The notes under the pieces were generated by a model that did not search any database, was not told where the DNA came from, and saw only the letters and a list, made by a program, of their open reading frames with translations. 64,000 bases of DNA from Sophora flavescens (taxonomy: Eukaryota; Streptophyta; Magnoliopsida; Fabales; Fabaceae): NCBI GenBank assembly GCA_030762895.1, contig CM061067.1, forward strand, positions 100,256,602-100,320,601. Direction: 5' to 3'. The translations under genes and the position numbers were made by a program. Shown here piece by piece: positions 34,865 to 46,171 of this stretch; position 1 is the stretch's first letter; each line of letters starts with the position of its first letter.

Positions 34865-36274
34865 TGTTGGTGTAAGCCCTAGAGGCCAATGTATTTCTTT
34901 AGACTTACATTTGTATCTTTCTATTTCATATATATATATATGATATGAGGCATTCCAGTTTATTGTGTTACTTGTTTAAACATAATAAAGTCCTTAGAAT
35001 AGAAATTTCAGTTTAATAGAATATCAAGTATATGACTTGATCGTGAGACACTATTGAACAATGAAATCCTATTCTTAAATATCCGTAGTCAAGTGTTTTA
35101 TTAATAAGGACAATAATAATACAATTGAGACTATTATGTGTGCAGACTGATGACCACATCTCACGGGTCATAGATATGAGATATCGAGTTGCCACATAGG
35201 TACGCATTAAGGTAATGATGTACTGGATCGACCCACCATGAGAACACTACATGGAGCATTATGTGAGTGTCATAAGTAGTTCTCATAATGACAATGGTGT
35301 ATGTAATCCTTCGACCTGAAATCACTACGATCCCTACATGAGGAGTCGTGTGTTTTAATATCGCCAAACGTCATCTGTAATAGGATGATTATAAAGACGG
35401 TCATTGGGCATACCACGAGCCATGCAGAGGGATGTGAGTGACCTAGATGGAATTTGTCCCTCCTACATAACAGGAGTAATATCTGTGGGCCCCCTGATAG
35501 AGTGAGACTGTAAAATGCATGGCCGTGCTGAAATGAGTCAATATGAGATATTGACCTCATTTGTTGTTAAGTCTACTCGGGTATCAGGGAACATGATATT
35601 GAACCATACAAGGGTGACACATTCTATGCCTTGTGTTCAATATAGATATATGGACAAAGGGATAACAATGCACATGAATATTTGTCACAGAAAGGTTTCG
35701 TCAAATCATCGACTTTCTCACTACTTAGGTAGCAAGTGATGTATTGCTAGATAGCTCACATCGTTTGTAATATTAAATGGGATTTAATATTACTGCTAAC
35801 GTATTGGGAACCTATAGGGTCACACACAAAAGAGCGGATTAAAAGAAGCATTAAAAGAAAGTTGGACTTTCCTATTGGGCCTAGCGCATAGTAGATGGGC
35901 TTAGGTCAAATGTTGTTCACTAACTCACTTAAGGAGGTGCTACTATAAGTAGACCACTTAAGTTGTTGTGCCTACACGGTTGATAACCTAGCCGCACAAA
36001 AGAGAGTAAGGGTGAACAGAAAAAGTCTCGGTTTTGAAGCTAGCACTGTGAGACAGAGACGCTTCGGTTCGTGACGTTGGACGCTCATGGAGTCCGCTCG
36101 TGTGGATACCTCTAGAGACACCGTTCGTGCGGTGTTCGTGGTAGATGAATTTCAACCAATAGCCATCGCTTCAAAAGGTAAACCTTCTAATCATGAATCA
36201 TGACCATTCGCAAGGATCCTTCGATGGGAATTTTTCCGCTGCGTTTCTTTTGTTTTATACACAAATTCCCAACA
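34865..36274 (+). repeat. 5' LTR of the copia element
   Basis: Bounded by TGTTGG and CCAACA, 1410 bp, and followed at 36276 by a primer site. A TATA-like CTATAAGTA lies at 35943-35951. No second LTR copy is in the window. Confidence 0.85.
35943..35951 (+). promoter_or_regulatory. TATA box of the copia 5' LTR
   Basis: CTATAAGTA about 320 bp before the LTR end, upstream of a leader-like region; position fits a retrotransposon U3/R boundary. Confidence 0.45.
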
Positions 36275-36275
36275 G

Positions 36276-36287
36276 TGGTATCAAAGC
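36276..36287 (+). other. Primer-binding site of the copia element
   Basis: TGGTATCAAAGC one base after the LTR, one mismatch from the initiator Met-tRNA complement. Confidence 0.8.
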
Positions 36288-36834
36288 CGCTTGCGAAACC
36301 ATGATTCTATTACGTGGTTTATCTGTTATGTATGATAACATGTTTGTAATGTGAATCGTTTTCTGAAAATTGTTTTTGAAAATCATTTGCATCCGGTTTG
36401 CGAAACCTTGTTTTTGTAATTTTCGTATGTATATGATATATGCGTCTATTGCATGTTTGTGTATGTATGTGATATGTACGTTGGTTCTGAATCCTTATTA
36501 TGTTCTGCGATGGCATCAAATGTTGATGTTAAACATGATTGTTTTCAGTTCTGTGTTGGCGGCGTTAAGGGGTTTCAGACATGAAAAGTTCATGTTGTTG
36601 CGGCCGAGGTTCCAAGTGTTGAAACCGTAGCCGTCGTTCCTTGCAACGTGAAGTGTTCACGGGCCTTGCGGTTTTAGGGTTGAAAGGTTGACGCCCTAGC
36701 CACCAAGGAAGCGAGGCACACTTCGGAATTTCGGAATTTCCAGCGGGACCCCCGTGCTACCTCTGCGTAGTGTGTAATTTCGAAATTCAAATTTTGAAAT
36801 TTTATGTCACCATTTAATAATTATACAATCCATG

Positions 36835-37345
36835 TCATCAATAATATTTATTTATATAATTATTATATCAATCACAATAAATGTGATTTATAGTAACATC
36901 AATTATAATAAATGTGATTTATTATATATATGTTACGGTTTCAAAATTCAGATTTTGAAATGTGATTTATATCAATCACAATAAATGTGATTTATAGTAA
37001 CATCAATTATAATAAATGTGATTTATTATATATATGTTACGTTTTCAAAATTCAGATTTTGAAATGTGATTTATATCAATTACAATAAATGTGATTTGTT
37101 ACAATAAATGTGATTTATGTTAATTAAATAAATGTGATTTATGTCAATTACAATAAATGTGATTTGTGGTAACAACAATTGCAATAAATGTGATTTATGT
37201 CATTTACAATAAATATGATTTATAATAAATGTGATTTGTGGTAACAACAATTGCAATAAATATGATTTATAGTAACATCTATTATAATAAATGTGATTTA
37301 TTATATATATATGTTATGTTTTCAAAATTCAGATTTTGAAATCTC
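36835..37345. repeat. AATAAATGTGATTT repeat block in the copia leader
   Basis: The motif AATAAATGTGATTTAT/G recurs more than ten times. Part of the block is a longer duplicated unit of about 120 bp containing TTATATATATGTTACG and CAAAATTCAGATTTTGAAA. Very AT-rich. No coding role seen. Confidence 0.85.
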
Positions 37346-38368
37346 TAATTTATGAAATTAATAATAATAATGATTATGTGTTATTATTGGTTGTTACTAT
37401 TTATTTGGTGATGTATGGTGAATGGTTATGGCCTTAGTCCTTTTACCTTTTGGTTTATATTTTGAAATACGGCCTGCGTGCCGTGCCTTTCTCTTATATT
37501 CCATATGTATCTTCTTTTCTCATCTCACTCCCCTCATATGTAAAATGAGGTTTCTGTTTATGTAATGTAATGATGGAGACAAGAAGACGCTGTCACGTGG
37601 GAGATCTTGCTTGGAGAAGCTTGGACGCTCCTAGGTTTTAGTTTAGATTCTCTCATTGGCTTGGGAGAATCAATGCGTTAGGGGCCATAACCATATCACA
37701 TTTATTTACCTTATATATGTATGAGATGCATGTATGTATATAGTATGTTAAAAGATGTTTAACTAATATATGTATGAGATGCATGTATGAAAATAGTAAG
37801 TTAAAGAGTTTAACAAATGATGAGATCAAGTTTTAATCAAATCCCTCAAAAGGAAATATTAAGTCACATTTAAAGGCCTTCTGATGCATGGCACTCGTCA
37901 AGACTACTATCGATTAAGTGTGGGTCCGCCAAAGCGGGGTACCTTTATCTATAATAGTAAGGCGCGATGGGACAAATGTAATGTTCAACTGCTATCCATT
38001 GGGTCTGACTTAACTAAGCCAACTTCAATAGGATTGAAAGGCTTAGAGGCTCATAAGTTGGGCTTTAGTCCATGTGATGGATTAGAATAAGAGTTATTCA
38101 CCCAACTATCCAAGAGTTGCATGAGATGGAATCGGAAAGTGTTTCCTACCTAAATAACCAAATTTTGGGTGATCAGCCAAAGCTGACTTAAAGCTAGGTG
38201 AAATATGGATCTTGGCCCACTAGAAAATCTTCCAACGGGATTTTCCGAATCAATGATGAGGGTCATTGTTTTGAGTAAAATAGTGGGAGGCGTATTTAAT
38301 TAAAGACCTTATTAAATAACTTCATGGCATGATACTTATACTTTGCATATTTATCTCTGTAGATTACC
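37346..38368 (+). other. Copia untranslated leader, remainder
   Basis: Non-coding stretch between the AT-rich repeats and the gag start. It includes a GC-richer segment (about 37880-38100) with a 68-codon frame that is not recognised and is probably incidental. A roughly 2 kb leader between LTR and gag is unusually long for a copia element. Confidence 0.5.
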
Positions 38369-38789
38369 ATGGCATCAAACACATCAAGTAACCTGTCATT
38401 GCGATCCGTCCTTGAGAAGGACAAACTATTCGGAACGAATTTTCTGGACTGGTACAGAAACTTGAGGATTGTACTCAAACATGAGAAAAAGCTGTATGTT
38501 CTTGAGGAGCCTATTCCTGAGAAGCCACCGGCTTCAAGTGCTCCTAGTATTTGACAGGGATGCTTATAAGAAGCATCAGGATGACGCCTTAGACGTGGGT
38601 TGTCTTATGCTTGCTGCCATGACCTCTGAGCTGCAAAAGCAACATGAGACCATGGAGACGTACGATATGATCGTGCACCTCAAGCTGCTCTACCAAGAGC
38701 AAGCAAGCAAGAGGAACCGCCCAAAATACCGGAAGAAAGCAAGAAGAAGAAGGGAAGTGAGACTTCCACTTCAGGTATGTTTGTTATAG
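38369..38789 (+). pseudogene. Copia gag, internally deleted
   Basis: Starts at the ATG at 38369 with LRSVLEKDKLFGTNFLDWYRNLRIVL, the conserved start of many plant copia Gag proteins. A frameshift near 38545 moves the frame to DRDAYKKHQDDALDV. After YQEQASK the sequence jumps to RNRPKYR, where related elements read the end of a zinc knuckle (normally ending in Cys). Roughly 170 codons, including most of the nucleocapsid region, are therefore deleted. A KKKKGSETSTSG-type linker then leads to protease in another frame. Confidence 0.8.
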
Positions 38790-39020
38790 AAGTCAATTTA
38801 TCTACTTCGCATCATGGGTATTAGATACCGGATGTGGTTCTCACATTTGTACAAATGTGCAGGATCTAAACAGGAGTAGACCATTGGCAAAAGGCGAAGT
38901 CGACCTACGAGTTGGAAATGGAGCAAAGGTTGCTGCTTTAGCCGTAGGGACTTATGTATTGACTTTGCCCCACGGGCTTACTATTCAGATTAGAGAACTG
39001 TTATTTTGTGCCTGCAATTA
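38790..39020 (+). pseudogene. Copia aspartic protease segment
   Basis: The frame SWVLDTGCGSHICTNVQ holds the DTG active site at 38824-38832 and continues through LRVGNGAKVAALAVGTYVL. A frameshift near 38990 and a one-base insertion near 39025 separate it from integrase. The catalytic triplet is intact. Confidence 0.8.
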
Positions 39021-40538
39021 GCAGGGAATATCATTTCCGTTTCTTGTTTGGACAAGATTGGTTTTTCTTTTATAATAAAGAACAAAAGTTGTTCTATTTA
39101 TTTGGATGATATTTTCTATGCTAGTGCACACATGAGTAATGGACTTTATGTCCTTGATCTTGAAATGCCCATCTATAACGTAAATACTAAGAGGATCAAA
39201 CCAAATGAGTTGAACCCGTCTTATCTTTGGCATTGTCGTTTAGGCCATATAAATGAGAAGCGCATTTCGAAGCTCCATAAAGATGGACTCTTGGACTCAT
39301 TTGATTATGAATCATATGAGATATGTGAGTCTTGTTTATTGGGAAAGATGACTAAAGCTCCATTCACCGGCAAAGGTGAAAGAGCCAACGATCTTTTGGG
39401 TCTTATACATAGCGATGTATGCGGACCCCTAAACACATTAGCTAGAGGTGGTTTTCAGTACTTCATCACATTTACCGATGATTTCAGTAGATATGGATTT
39501 GTGTATCTTATGAAACATAAATCGGAATCCTTTGAAAAGTTCAAGGAATTCAAAAATGAGGTACAAAACCAACTTGGTAAAAATATTAAAGCTCTTCGAT
39601 CAGATCGAGGTGGTGAATATTTGAGCCTAGAGTTTGATGATCATCTGAGAGAGTGTGGGATTTTATCTCAACTCACTCCACCTGGAACACCACAATGGAA
39701 TGGTGTTTCTGAGAGGAGAAATCGAACCTTGTTGGACATGGTTCGGTCTATGATGAGTCATGCAAACCTTCCAAACTCCTTTTGGGGATATGCATTATTG
39801 ACAGCAGCTTTTACACTTAACCGTGTTCCATCCAAAACGGTAGAAAAGACACCATATGAGATATGGACTGGTAGACGACCCAGCATGTCTTTTATGAAGA
39901 TTTGGGGTTGTGAAGCATATGTAAAACGTCAAGTTTCTAATAAGCTTGATCCCAAATCTGATAAATGCTTCTTTGTGGGGTATCCCAAAGAAACCAAGGG
40001 ATACTATTTCTATAATCCTTCCGAAGGCAAAGTGTTTGTCGCACGGACTGGTGTATTCCTAGAAAAGGAGTTTATCTCCATAGGAACCAGTGGGAGGAAG
40101 ATAGAACTTGAAGAAATTCAAGAATCACAGAGTAGTGACCTACCATTGGTGGAACAGGAGCAACCTTCACAGAATGTTGTGGAGGAACAACCCGCTCCAG
40201 TAGCACAAGACCAGCGTAGGTCTAACAGGATACGTCACCAGCCTGAGAGATTTGGATTTCTCATGACTCCACAAGGTGATGTATTGCTCATGGATCAAGA
40301 TGAGCCTGTGACCTACCAGGAGGCCATTACTGGCCCAGAATCTGAGAAGTGGCTTGAGGCCATGAAATCTGAGATGGATTCCATGTACACCAACCAGGTA
40401 TGGACCTTGGTAGAGCCACCTGAAGGGGTAAAACCTATAGGGTGCAAGTGGGTTTTCAAAAAGAAAACTGACATGGATGGTAAGGTACACACCTTTAAGG
40501 CGCGATTGGTCGCTAAGGGGTACATCCACCTTAAATAA
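39006..40538 (+). pseudogene. Copia integrase and start of reverse transcriptase
   Basis: A long open frame of about 510 codons. It has a zinc-binding HHCC domain (LWHCRLGHINEKRI ... CESCLLGKM) and the catalytic core with HSDVCGPL, LRSDRGGEY and PQWNGVSERRN supplying D, D and E. Next are the GKR-like linker, the RRSNRIRHQPERFGF segment and the RT lead-in (EAMKSEMDSMYTNQVWTLV, CKWVFKKK). The coding match stops at FKARLVAKGY; the last codons are CACTA-derived. The frame has no ATG near its beginning because the upstream protease is frameshifted. Integrase itself looks undamaged. Confidence 0.87.
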
Positions 40539-42694
40539 ACGGGGCCGCACAATCTAATCTCCCTCACTAGATGAACAATCAAATGAAGCATGATGTCAAA
40601 AAATGAAGGTGGAAAATACATCTCCAATTGGCACAAGATAATGGATGCCTCATTTTCCAAGTCATCCAACTTTTTAGTGTCAATGACCTTGCTACATATA
40701 GCATTGAAGAATAAGATTAACCTAGTCATAGCATGTCTGACTTTTTTAGGCAATATGTCACGAATGGCCACCGGTAGTAGTTGTTGCATCAAGACATGCA
40801 ATCATGAGACTTTAAGCCAACTAATTTGAGATCTTTCATTGAGACAAGTCTTTTGATATTTGAAGAGTAACCCTGTGGCACTTTGACTCTCGGTAGACAT
40901 TCACAGAAACTTCTTTTCTCTTTTTTTGATAAAGTATGACATGCTGGGGGCAAATAAGTCTTCTTATTCCCCACTTTATGTGGAGCTAACTGCTCTCATA
41001 TACCCATCGTAACTAGATCCAGACGAGGATTCACACCATCCTTTATCTTGCCTTGAATGTTAAGAAGTGTTCTGATTAAACTGTCACACACATTTTTCTC
41101 CACATGCATCACATCAATACAATGTCTTACATCAAGCTTGCACCAGTATGGAAGATCAAAGAAGATGACCTCTTCTTCCATATTTTCTTCTCTGTAGCCT
41201 TCTTCTGGGTCTTCCCATAGATAACATTAGTGTTGTTCACCCTTTCATAAACTTTCTCTCCAGTCAAGGCCACCTGAGCAATTTCATTCTCCGGAAGTCC
41301 ATTGAAAGCTTTTCTCAATCTACGATAAGGATGATTACGTCGGAGAAATCTCTGATGCCCAAGGTAAACCGTCTTCCTTCCATGTTGCAGTTGATGGTAA
41401 CATGTGCTTTCTTCACATATTGGACATGCTTTATGCCCCTTAACACTATACCCACACAGGTTCCCGTATGCTGGAAAGTCATTGATGGTGCAAAATGACA
41501 TGGCACGCAGTCTGAATGTCTCACGGCAATACCCGTCAATCACATCAATACTTTCATCCCACAACATTCTCAAGTCTTCAATCAAGGGACTCAGATAAAC
41601 ATCAATATCATTTCCTGGCTGTTTAGGACCCGAAATCATCATACTTAACATAATGCATTTGCGCTTCATGCACAACCAAGGAGACAGGTTGTAAATTACC
41701 AGGAGAATAGGTCATGAACTATGAATACTACTTAAGTTTCCATATGGATTCATTCCATCGGTAGCAAGTCCAAGCCTGAGGTTTCTGGGCTCATTGCCGA
41801 AATCCGGAAACAAACTATCAATTCTCTTCCATTGCAAAGAATCGGCCGGATGGCGAAGCTGTCCATCACACTTCCTTTCATCTGCATGCCATATAATGTT
41901 CTTTGCGTCATTTAAATTAGAAAACAATCGCTTGAACCACGGAATCACGGGAAGATACCATAACACCTTCGCAGGAGGACCTTTGGTGACCACATCACAA
42001 CTAGAATCACCATCCTTCACTTTGTAGCATGATACCCCACACCTGGGGCACTCGTGCATCTCTTCAAACTCTTTCCTGTACTATATGCAACCATTGGGGC
42101 AAGCATGTATTTTCTTATACTCCATACCCATCGGACACAATATCTTCTTCGCCTCATAGTTTCGAGATGGCAATGTGTTGCCTTCTTGAAGCATGTCTTT
42201 CAAAAACTCAAGCAATTTGGTAAATCTTTTATCGCTCCACCCATTTCTCGCCTTCACATTGAACAATCTTAACACCGCTGACAACTGTGTGAAATTAGTG
42301 CACCCCAGATACAAAGCCACTTCCGCATCACTGTACAAAGTATCATACACATGTACGCGCCGAAAAGACTCTTGCCCAACATCACGGATCATGTCCTCTA
42401 GTCCATCGTCCATTTCCACGTCATCAACTTCCTCTCTATCCGACACCCTCGGCCTGTCTAACGATTCACCATGACATATCCATGTTGTATAACTCTTGCA
42501 AATCCCCTCACAAATAAGATGAGACGTATCTCCTCAGCTTCTAGTCGTCTCTCATTCAAACAGTTAACACAAGGACAATAAAACCTTCCGTTACCACTAT
42601 CAGGAGCATTTGTTTTTGCAAATTGTATAAAATCTTCCACTCCATTCTCATACTCATCACTTGTCTGTGTAGCATTCATCCAACTGCGATCCAT
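40520..42694 (-). pseudogene. TNP2-type CACTA transposase
   Basis: The start is the ATG at 42694 (MDRSWMNATQTSDEYENGV), the usual TNP2 N-terminus, with the CPCVNCLNERR motif following. Next come the acidic EEVDDVEMDDGLEDM region, CPNGC and CPRCG zinc-like motifs, and the transposase core: WHADERKCDGQLRHPADS, ATDGMNPYGN, SGPKQPGNDIDVYLSPL, INDFPAYGNLCGYSVKG and CPICEE. DVMHVEKNVCDS leads to a DUF4218-like segment ending PPSFFDIMLHLIVHL and YLRWMY. At that point the copia junction removes the C-terminus. Breaks include a frameshift near 42455, a stop near 42080, a frameshift near 41700, and frame changes near 41180 and 40985. It would have cut and joined CACTA ends; now inactive. Confidence 0.88.
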
Positions 42695-43215
42695 GACTAA
42701 ACCAATAACTTCGTACTTAGTCCAACATATTCATCAACCACTTCTTATGATAGGGTATGGCCCTATCCCATTCGAGAAGAAACTTTTTCAACATTCGATT
42801 AACAGTTAGTCCTTAACTCTCATGCTCATACTCGACGAAATTTCGGCAGCATTTCCCTTCGGTCTCCGACGTACACGACTTGAACGCGATGACATCCACC
42901 ACGATAAAGTATGCACCCGGAGAACGAAAAGAAATGTATCAATCCGAACTTTCATCAAGTATATAACATTAGAATCAATGAATAACTATTTTAACTGAAT
43001 GAAGAAAAAGTTTTTTCCCAAACTGTCCAACTTTGGACAATTCAAGATCCAATACAATGAGCGGTACATTAAGCACGTACACGTGTGCTCATTAGTATTG
43101 TATCTCAAACGGGAAACTAAGGCTTTACTAATTATTGTGGGCATATTCTCGGATCAAATAAATTTTCAAGCAAATACATTAAAACTCCAATGAAAGCTTT
43201 TCAGCCAAAACGTAC

Positions 43216-43337
43216 CTTCTGAGAGACAACCCCAGTTGTTATTGTGCAAAGACAGCAGAGAAGTGAACAAAGCAGAGGCAGTAGCACTATGCAACGAAGT
43301 CAAAGACACTTGTACATCTGCCAACTGCTCCGGAATC
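43216..43337 (-). other. Candidate exon of unknown origin inside the CACTA
   Basis: The minus strand shows an acceptor (TTGTTTAG|) and a donor (AGAAG|GTACG) bounding an open segment reading IPEQLADVQVSLTSLHSATA... Flanking DNA is AT-rich and intron-like. No family is recognised. It could be part of the captured gene represented at 45235-45322, an upstream untranslated exon of TNP2, or chance. Confidence 0.25.
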
Positions 43338-43859
43338 CTAAACAACAACAATATATAATTATTCAAATGCATAAAAAAATAAATAAATAAAGCAATCCAT
43401 TTTAATAATGCACACAAATCAAAAGAACCGTTTATTCATTGGTATTCATTGGTATGCAATGAGCCAATGAGGAACTCAGAACATATGAGCTACTCAACGT
43501 GCTCAGTGTACTCTACAATACATATCTCATTGAAGAGTCACATGGACCCTTCTTCCAAAGCCCAAGTCACAATATCCTAAAACAATTGAAAAGATTCCAC
43601 CTAAGTCAGTTTCACATAAGCTAACAGTAAAGCCACTGTCACTCGCTTTCGCTCATCAACTCAGGTACTTTTCTCCTTACTCAATCAGTTAGTTGTACTC
43701 AAAATAGAAAATATCTTCCATCAATATGCCAAATAAAGATTAAACATTCTAACTTCTACAAATAAATACTTGAATCAATAAAAAATAGAGTTGAAAAATA
43801 AAGAATCAGAATGAAAAAATTTACTCACTCACCAAAAACTTTAAAAAAATCCTCAGAAA

Positions 43860-44005
43860 TTTGTTCCTCAACCGATGTGGGTCTATAGTAGGCAAATGCA
43901 AGTGCCTGATTCCACGACTTGAACCTGTGACCTTCTTATCACATGCAACAACTTTAGCTCTTGCATGAAGGCTCCACCTCAGCCTCGATAGTTAAACAAT
44001 AAAAT
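43860..44005 (-). mobile_element. Au-like SINE fragment
   Basis: On the minus strand a tRNA-like head with the B-box AAGGTCACAGGTTCAAGTC is followed by GTGGAATCAGGCACTTGCA and then TAGACCCACATCGG. This order is characteristic of plant Au-type SINEs, the spacing after the B-box being diagnostic. The 3' tail is not clear. It lies in the non-coding part of the CACTA upstream of TNP2. Confidence 0.5.
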
Positions 44006-45234
44006 TTAATTGTTTTCTTATAGCAATATTACTTCATATCCCTGATGGGTTGTATTTTTTCCTTAGTCTTGGGGCCTTAATTATTTAAGGTGTCAAAATG
44101 TCTCCTACCTTTCTTTTCAACAAACTTACTAACAAAGAGGTACTGTAATAAAATCCTACTCTGGCTTGTAGCAACAATTTTTGAAGAGACAGTCCACAAT
44201 TTTTGCATCACATAAAAGCTGTACTCAGTTAATTGTGGTTCCAAATTCCAAATGACAAATATTGCTCAATGACAATGAAATTCGGCAATGATTGACCATA
44301 TGCAACCAGGAAGGTACACATAACTACTCATGCTTACCATACTGCCATATCTTATATAACCAAACCCAAAAAACAGTATACACCAAGACCAGATAGCATA
44401 AGTCCTATCTTAGATTTTAAATAACAATAATAACAACAAAAAACGCCTACACTATACACGGTGATGTTATGTGGACATTGTGTATCTGTAATGAATCAAC
44501 TATGAAATTAATCAACCATCTAAAAGTTCTGAAAAATGTAACCAGGATAACAAATACCACATATAGCTATTGTTATAGTTTGGAATGCCAAAAAGAAGAA
44601 AAAACCTAAGTACTAGGTAGTGCACTGATAATAAATATTAAAAAAAACCATATGGAAACAACATTCTGGAAGTATGCAGAAAATAAGTTTCCCATCATAA
44701 GTTGATCTTGCTACTAGTTAGATCCAAGTTAGAAGCACATACAAGTGGGCCACTTCAGCAAACAACCTTTTTTTTTCCAGAATAAAGCATATGATTGGGA
44801 ACCAAAATGCAGCTTCCTTAAAAGGGAATGAGAAACATGAAACAAATCACTTTCCATCACAATCCAAGGGGCAACGTACGTAGAAAAAACAGAAATGATT
44901 AGTTTCAAACAATTTATAAAAAAACAAGTCAATTCCCAAGAAACACCAACAATACAATCAAATCAAGTTTCCATTTTTTCCTTCTACATCGGAGCTACAA
45001 AATTGCCCATTAGTCTATAACTGTAGCAGTAGCAAGCAACCATATAACCAAAATTAAACAAAAGTGTGATTCAAAAGGATTCAGCGTTTGAAGCCAATAA
45101 ATAAAGCAATTGCAAAAAAAATCCTCAGAAAGCCAATGTCAGGCATATATGCATTCTACAATATATTCGATGATTCCAAAAAGGGGGATATAAGATATCA
45201 TAACAGTCCAACAGTATTATTGCAAAACAAGAAA

Positions 45235-45322
45235 CAATCCCCTAGATCTTTTTTTGCTTGTTCTGTTTTGCTCCTGCAGCCTCATATATCGCTCATGAGC
45301 CTTTTGTTTCTCTATCTCCTCC
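45235..45322 (-). pseudogene. Captured exon fragment resembling PDAP1/HASPP28 (PP28 family)
   Basis: After an acceptor TTTTCTGCAG| at 45323-45332, the minus strand encodes EEIEKQKAHERYMRLQEQ, a segment typical of the PDGFA-associated / heat- and acid-stable phosphoprotein family, a conserved eukaryotic protein. A few bases appear lost after that point, but another frame then reads KTEQAKKDL, the expected continuation. The rest of the domain is not seen. The fragment lies in the 5' part of the CACTA upstream of TNP2, beside a 5'-UTR-like C/T-rich stretch (45430-45660) with a possible donor. It is most likely a transduplicated host-gene piece. Recognition is from memory of the family. Confidence 0.55.
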
Positions 45323-45664
45323 CTGCAGAAAACTACGTCAGAACAAGGCAAAATGTAGACAACTGAATGTGACAAAGATATTTGGCTGACATGGCAAAAT
45401 ACAAGAATGTGTGATATACCTTTCACACCTTGAGAGTTCAGTTTTCTTCTCCAGTGGGAGGGAGAAGCAGAAGTAGAAGCAGCGGAGACCGGCGAGCAGC
45501 AGGGAGAGACAGAGATGGGAGGCCGCGACGAAGTAGTAGGGACGGCAAGCATAGAGCAGTGAGAGAGATGGGGAAGAAGTGACAAAGGAATGAAAAACAA
45601 AGGAATGGAAGAGGGCACAGAACAGATGGAGGGAATGAAAATAGAAACAAAAAGTAGGGTTTTG

Positions 45665-46150
45665 TCAAATATTACACACCGGTTTAGCAAAAACCGATGT
45701 GGTTAGTCGTATTTCACATCGGTTTAAATTTAACCGATGTAGAAACTTACAATTTAATTTAAATTTTTTTTTTAATTTATTACATCGGTTATAAAGAAAC
45801 CGATGTGGTTAATATATATTAGACATCGGTTCAATAGGAACCGATGTGGAAAGATAAAAATTTTAAATTCTATTTTTTTTAATTTTATACACCGGTTAAA
45901 AGATAACTGATGTGGTTAATCTATATATTAGACATCGGTTCAAAAAAAACCGATGTGGAAAGATAAAAATTTTAAATTTTAAATTGTTTTAATTTTAGAC
46001 ATTGGTTAATTTATAGCCGATGTGGAAAATATTCACACATCAATTATTTTTGAAACCGATGTGAAATCCTTTGTTTTTAATTTCAAACATGTCACCGCCT
46101 CGTTTTACACATCGATTTTAGGGAAACCGATATGGAATCTCCGATGTTAA
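45665..46150. repeat. Right subterminal hairpin array of the CACTA element
   Basis: About nine units of ACATCGGTT...AACCGATGTGG, spaced about 40-70 bp, opposite in order to the left array. Several units have mutated arms (for example 'accggttaaaagataactgatg'). Confidence 0.88.
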
Positions 46151-46171
46151 AAAGCATATTTTACACTAGTG

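Larger units (their letters stand above)
34865..40523 (+). mobile_element. Ty1-copia element, 3'-truncated, inside the CACTA
   Basis: The order LTR, primer site, leader, gag, protease, integrase, start of RT is that of Ty1-copia. The element stops inside the first RT motif (ARLVAKGY) at about 40523; most of RT, RNase H and the 3' LTR are missing. The break joins directly to the CACTA TNP2 sequence through a shared GTAC. The left flank is an exon of the second CACTA gene and the right flank is TNP2, so CACTA DNA was lost along with the copia 3' part. Confidence 0.88.
31338..46171 (-). mobile_element. CACTA (En/Spm) transposon, 14.8 kb, TSD GTA
   Basis: The left end is CACTAGTGCAGAAAA and the right end, read on the minus strand, CACTAGTGTAAAATA. 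The element is flanked by GTA at 31335-31337 and 46172-46174, the 3-bp duplication expected for CACTA elements. Both ends carry arrays of ACATCGGTT...AACCGATGT hairpins. Inside on the minus strand are a TNP2-type transposase pseudogene (40520-42694) and a second gene with Transposase_24-like and Ulp1-like parts (32030-34864). A copia element (34865-40523) interrupts the two. Without the copia the element is about 9.2 kb. Transposition would need trans-acting transposase. Confidence 0.93.

Noticed and set aside
37884..38090. 68-codon plus frame in the copia leader
   Set aside because: No domain and no fusion to gag; the leader is expected to be non-coding.
40167..40550. 127-codon minus-strand frame
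   Set aside because: Antisense shadow of copia integrase/RT, joined by chance to the TNP2 frame at the junction.
42458..42694. TNP2 N-terminus as an intact stand-alone gene
   Set aside because: Downstream segments of the same protein follow in other frames; it is one broken transposase gene.
43900..43990. tRNA gene suggested by a B-box-like sequence
   Set aside because: No cloverleaf or anticodon arm; the spacing and downstream sequence match an Au-like SINE better.
45438..45690. Pro/Ser-rich minus-strand frames near the CACTA right end
   Set aside because: Low-complexity C/T-rich DNA, better read as a 5'-UTR-like stretch; no domain.
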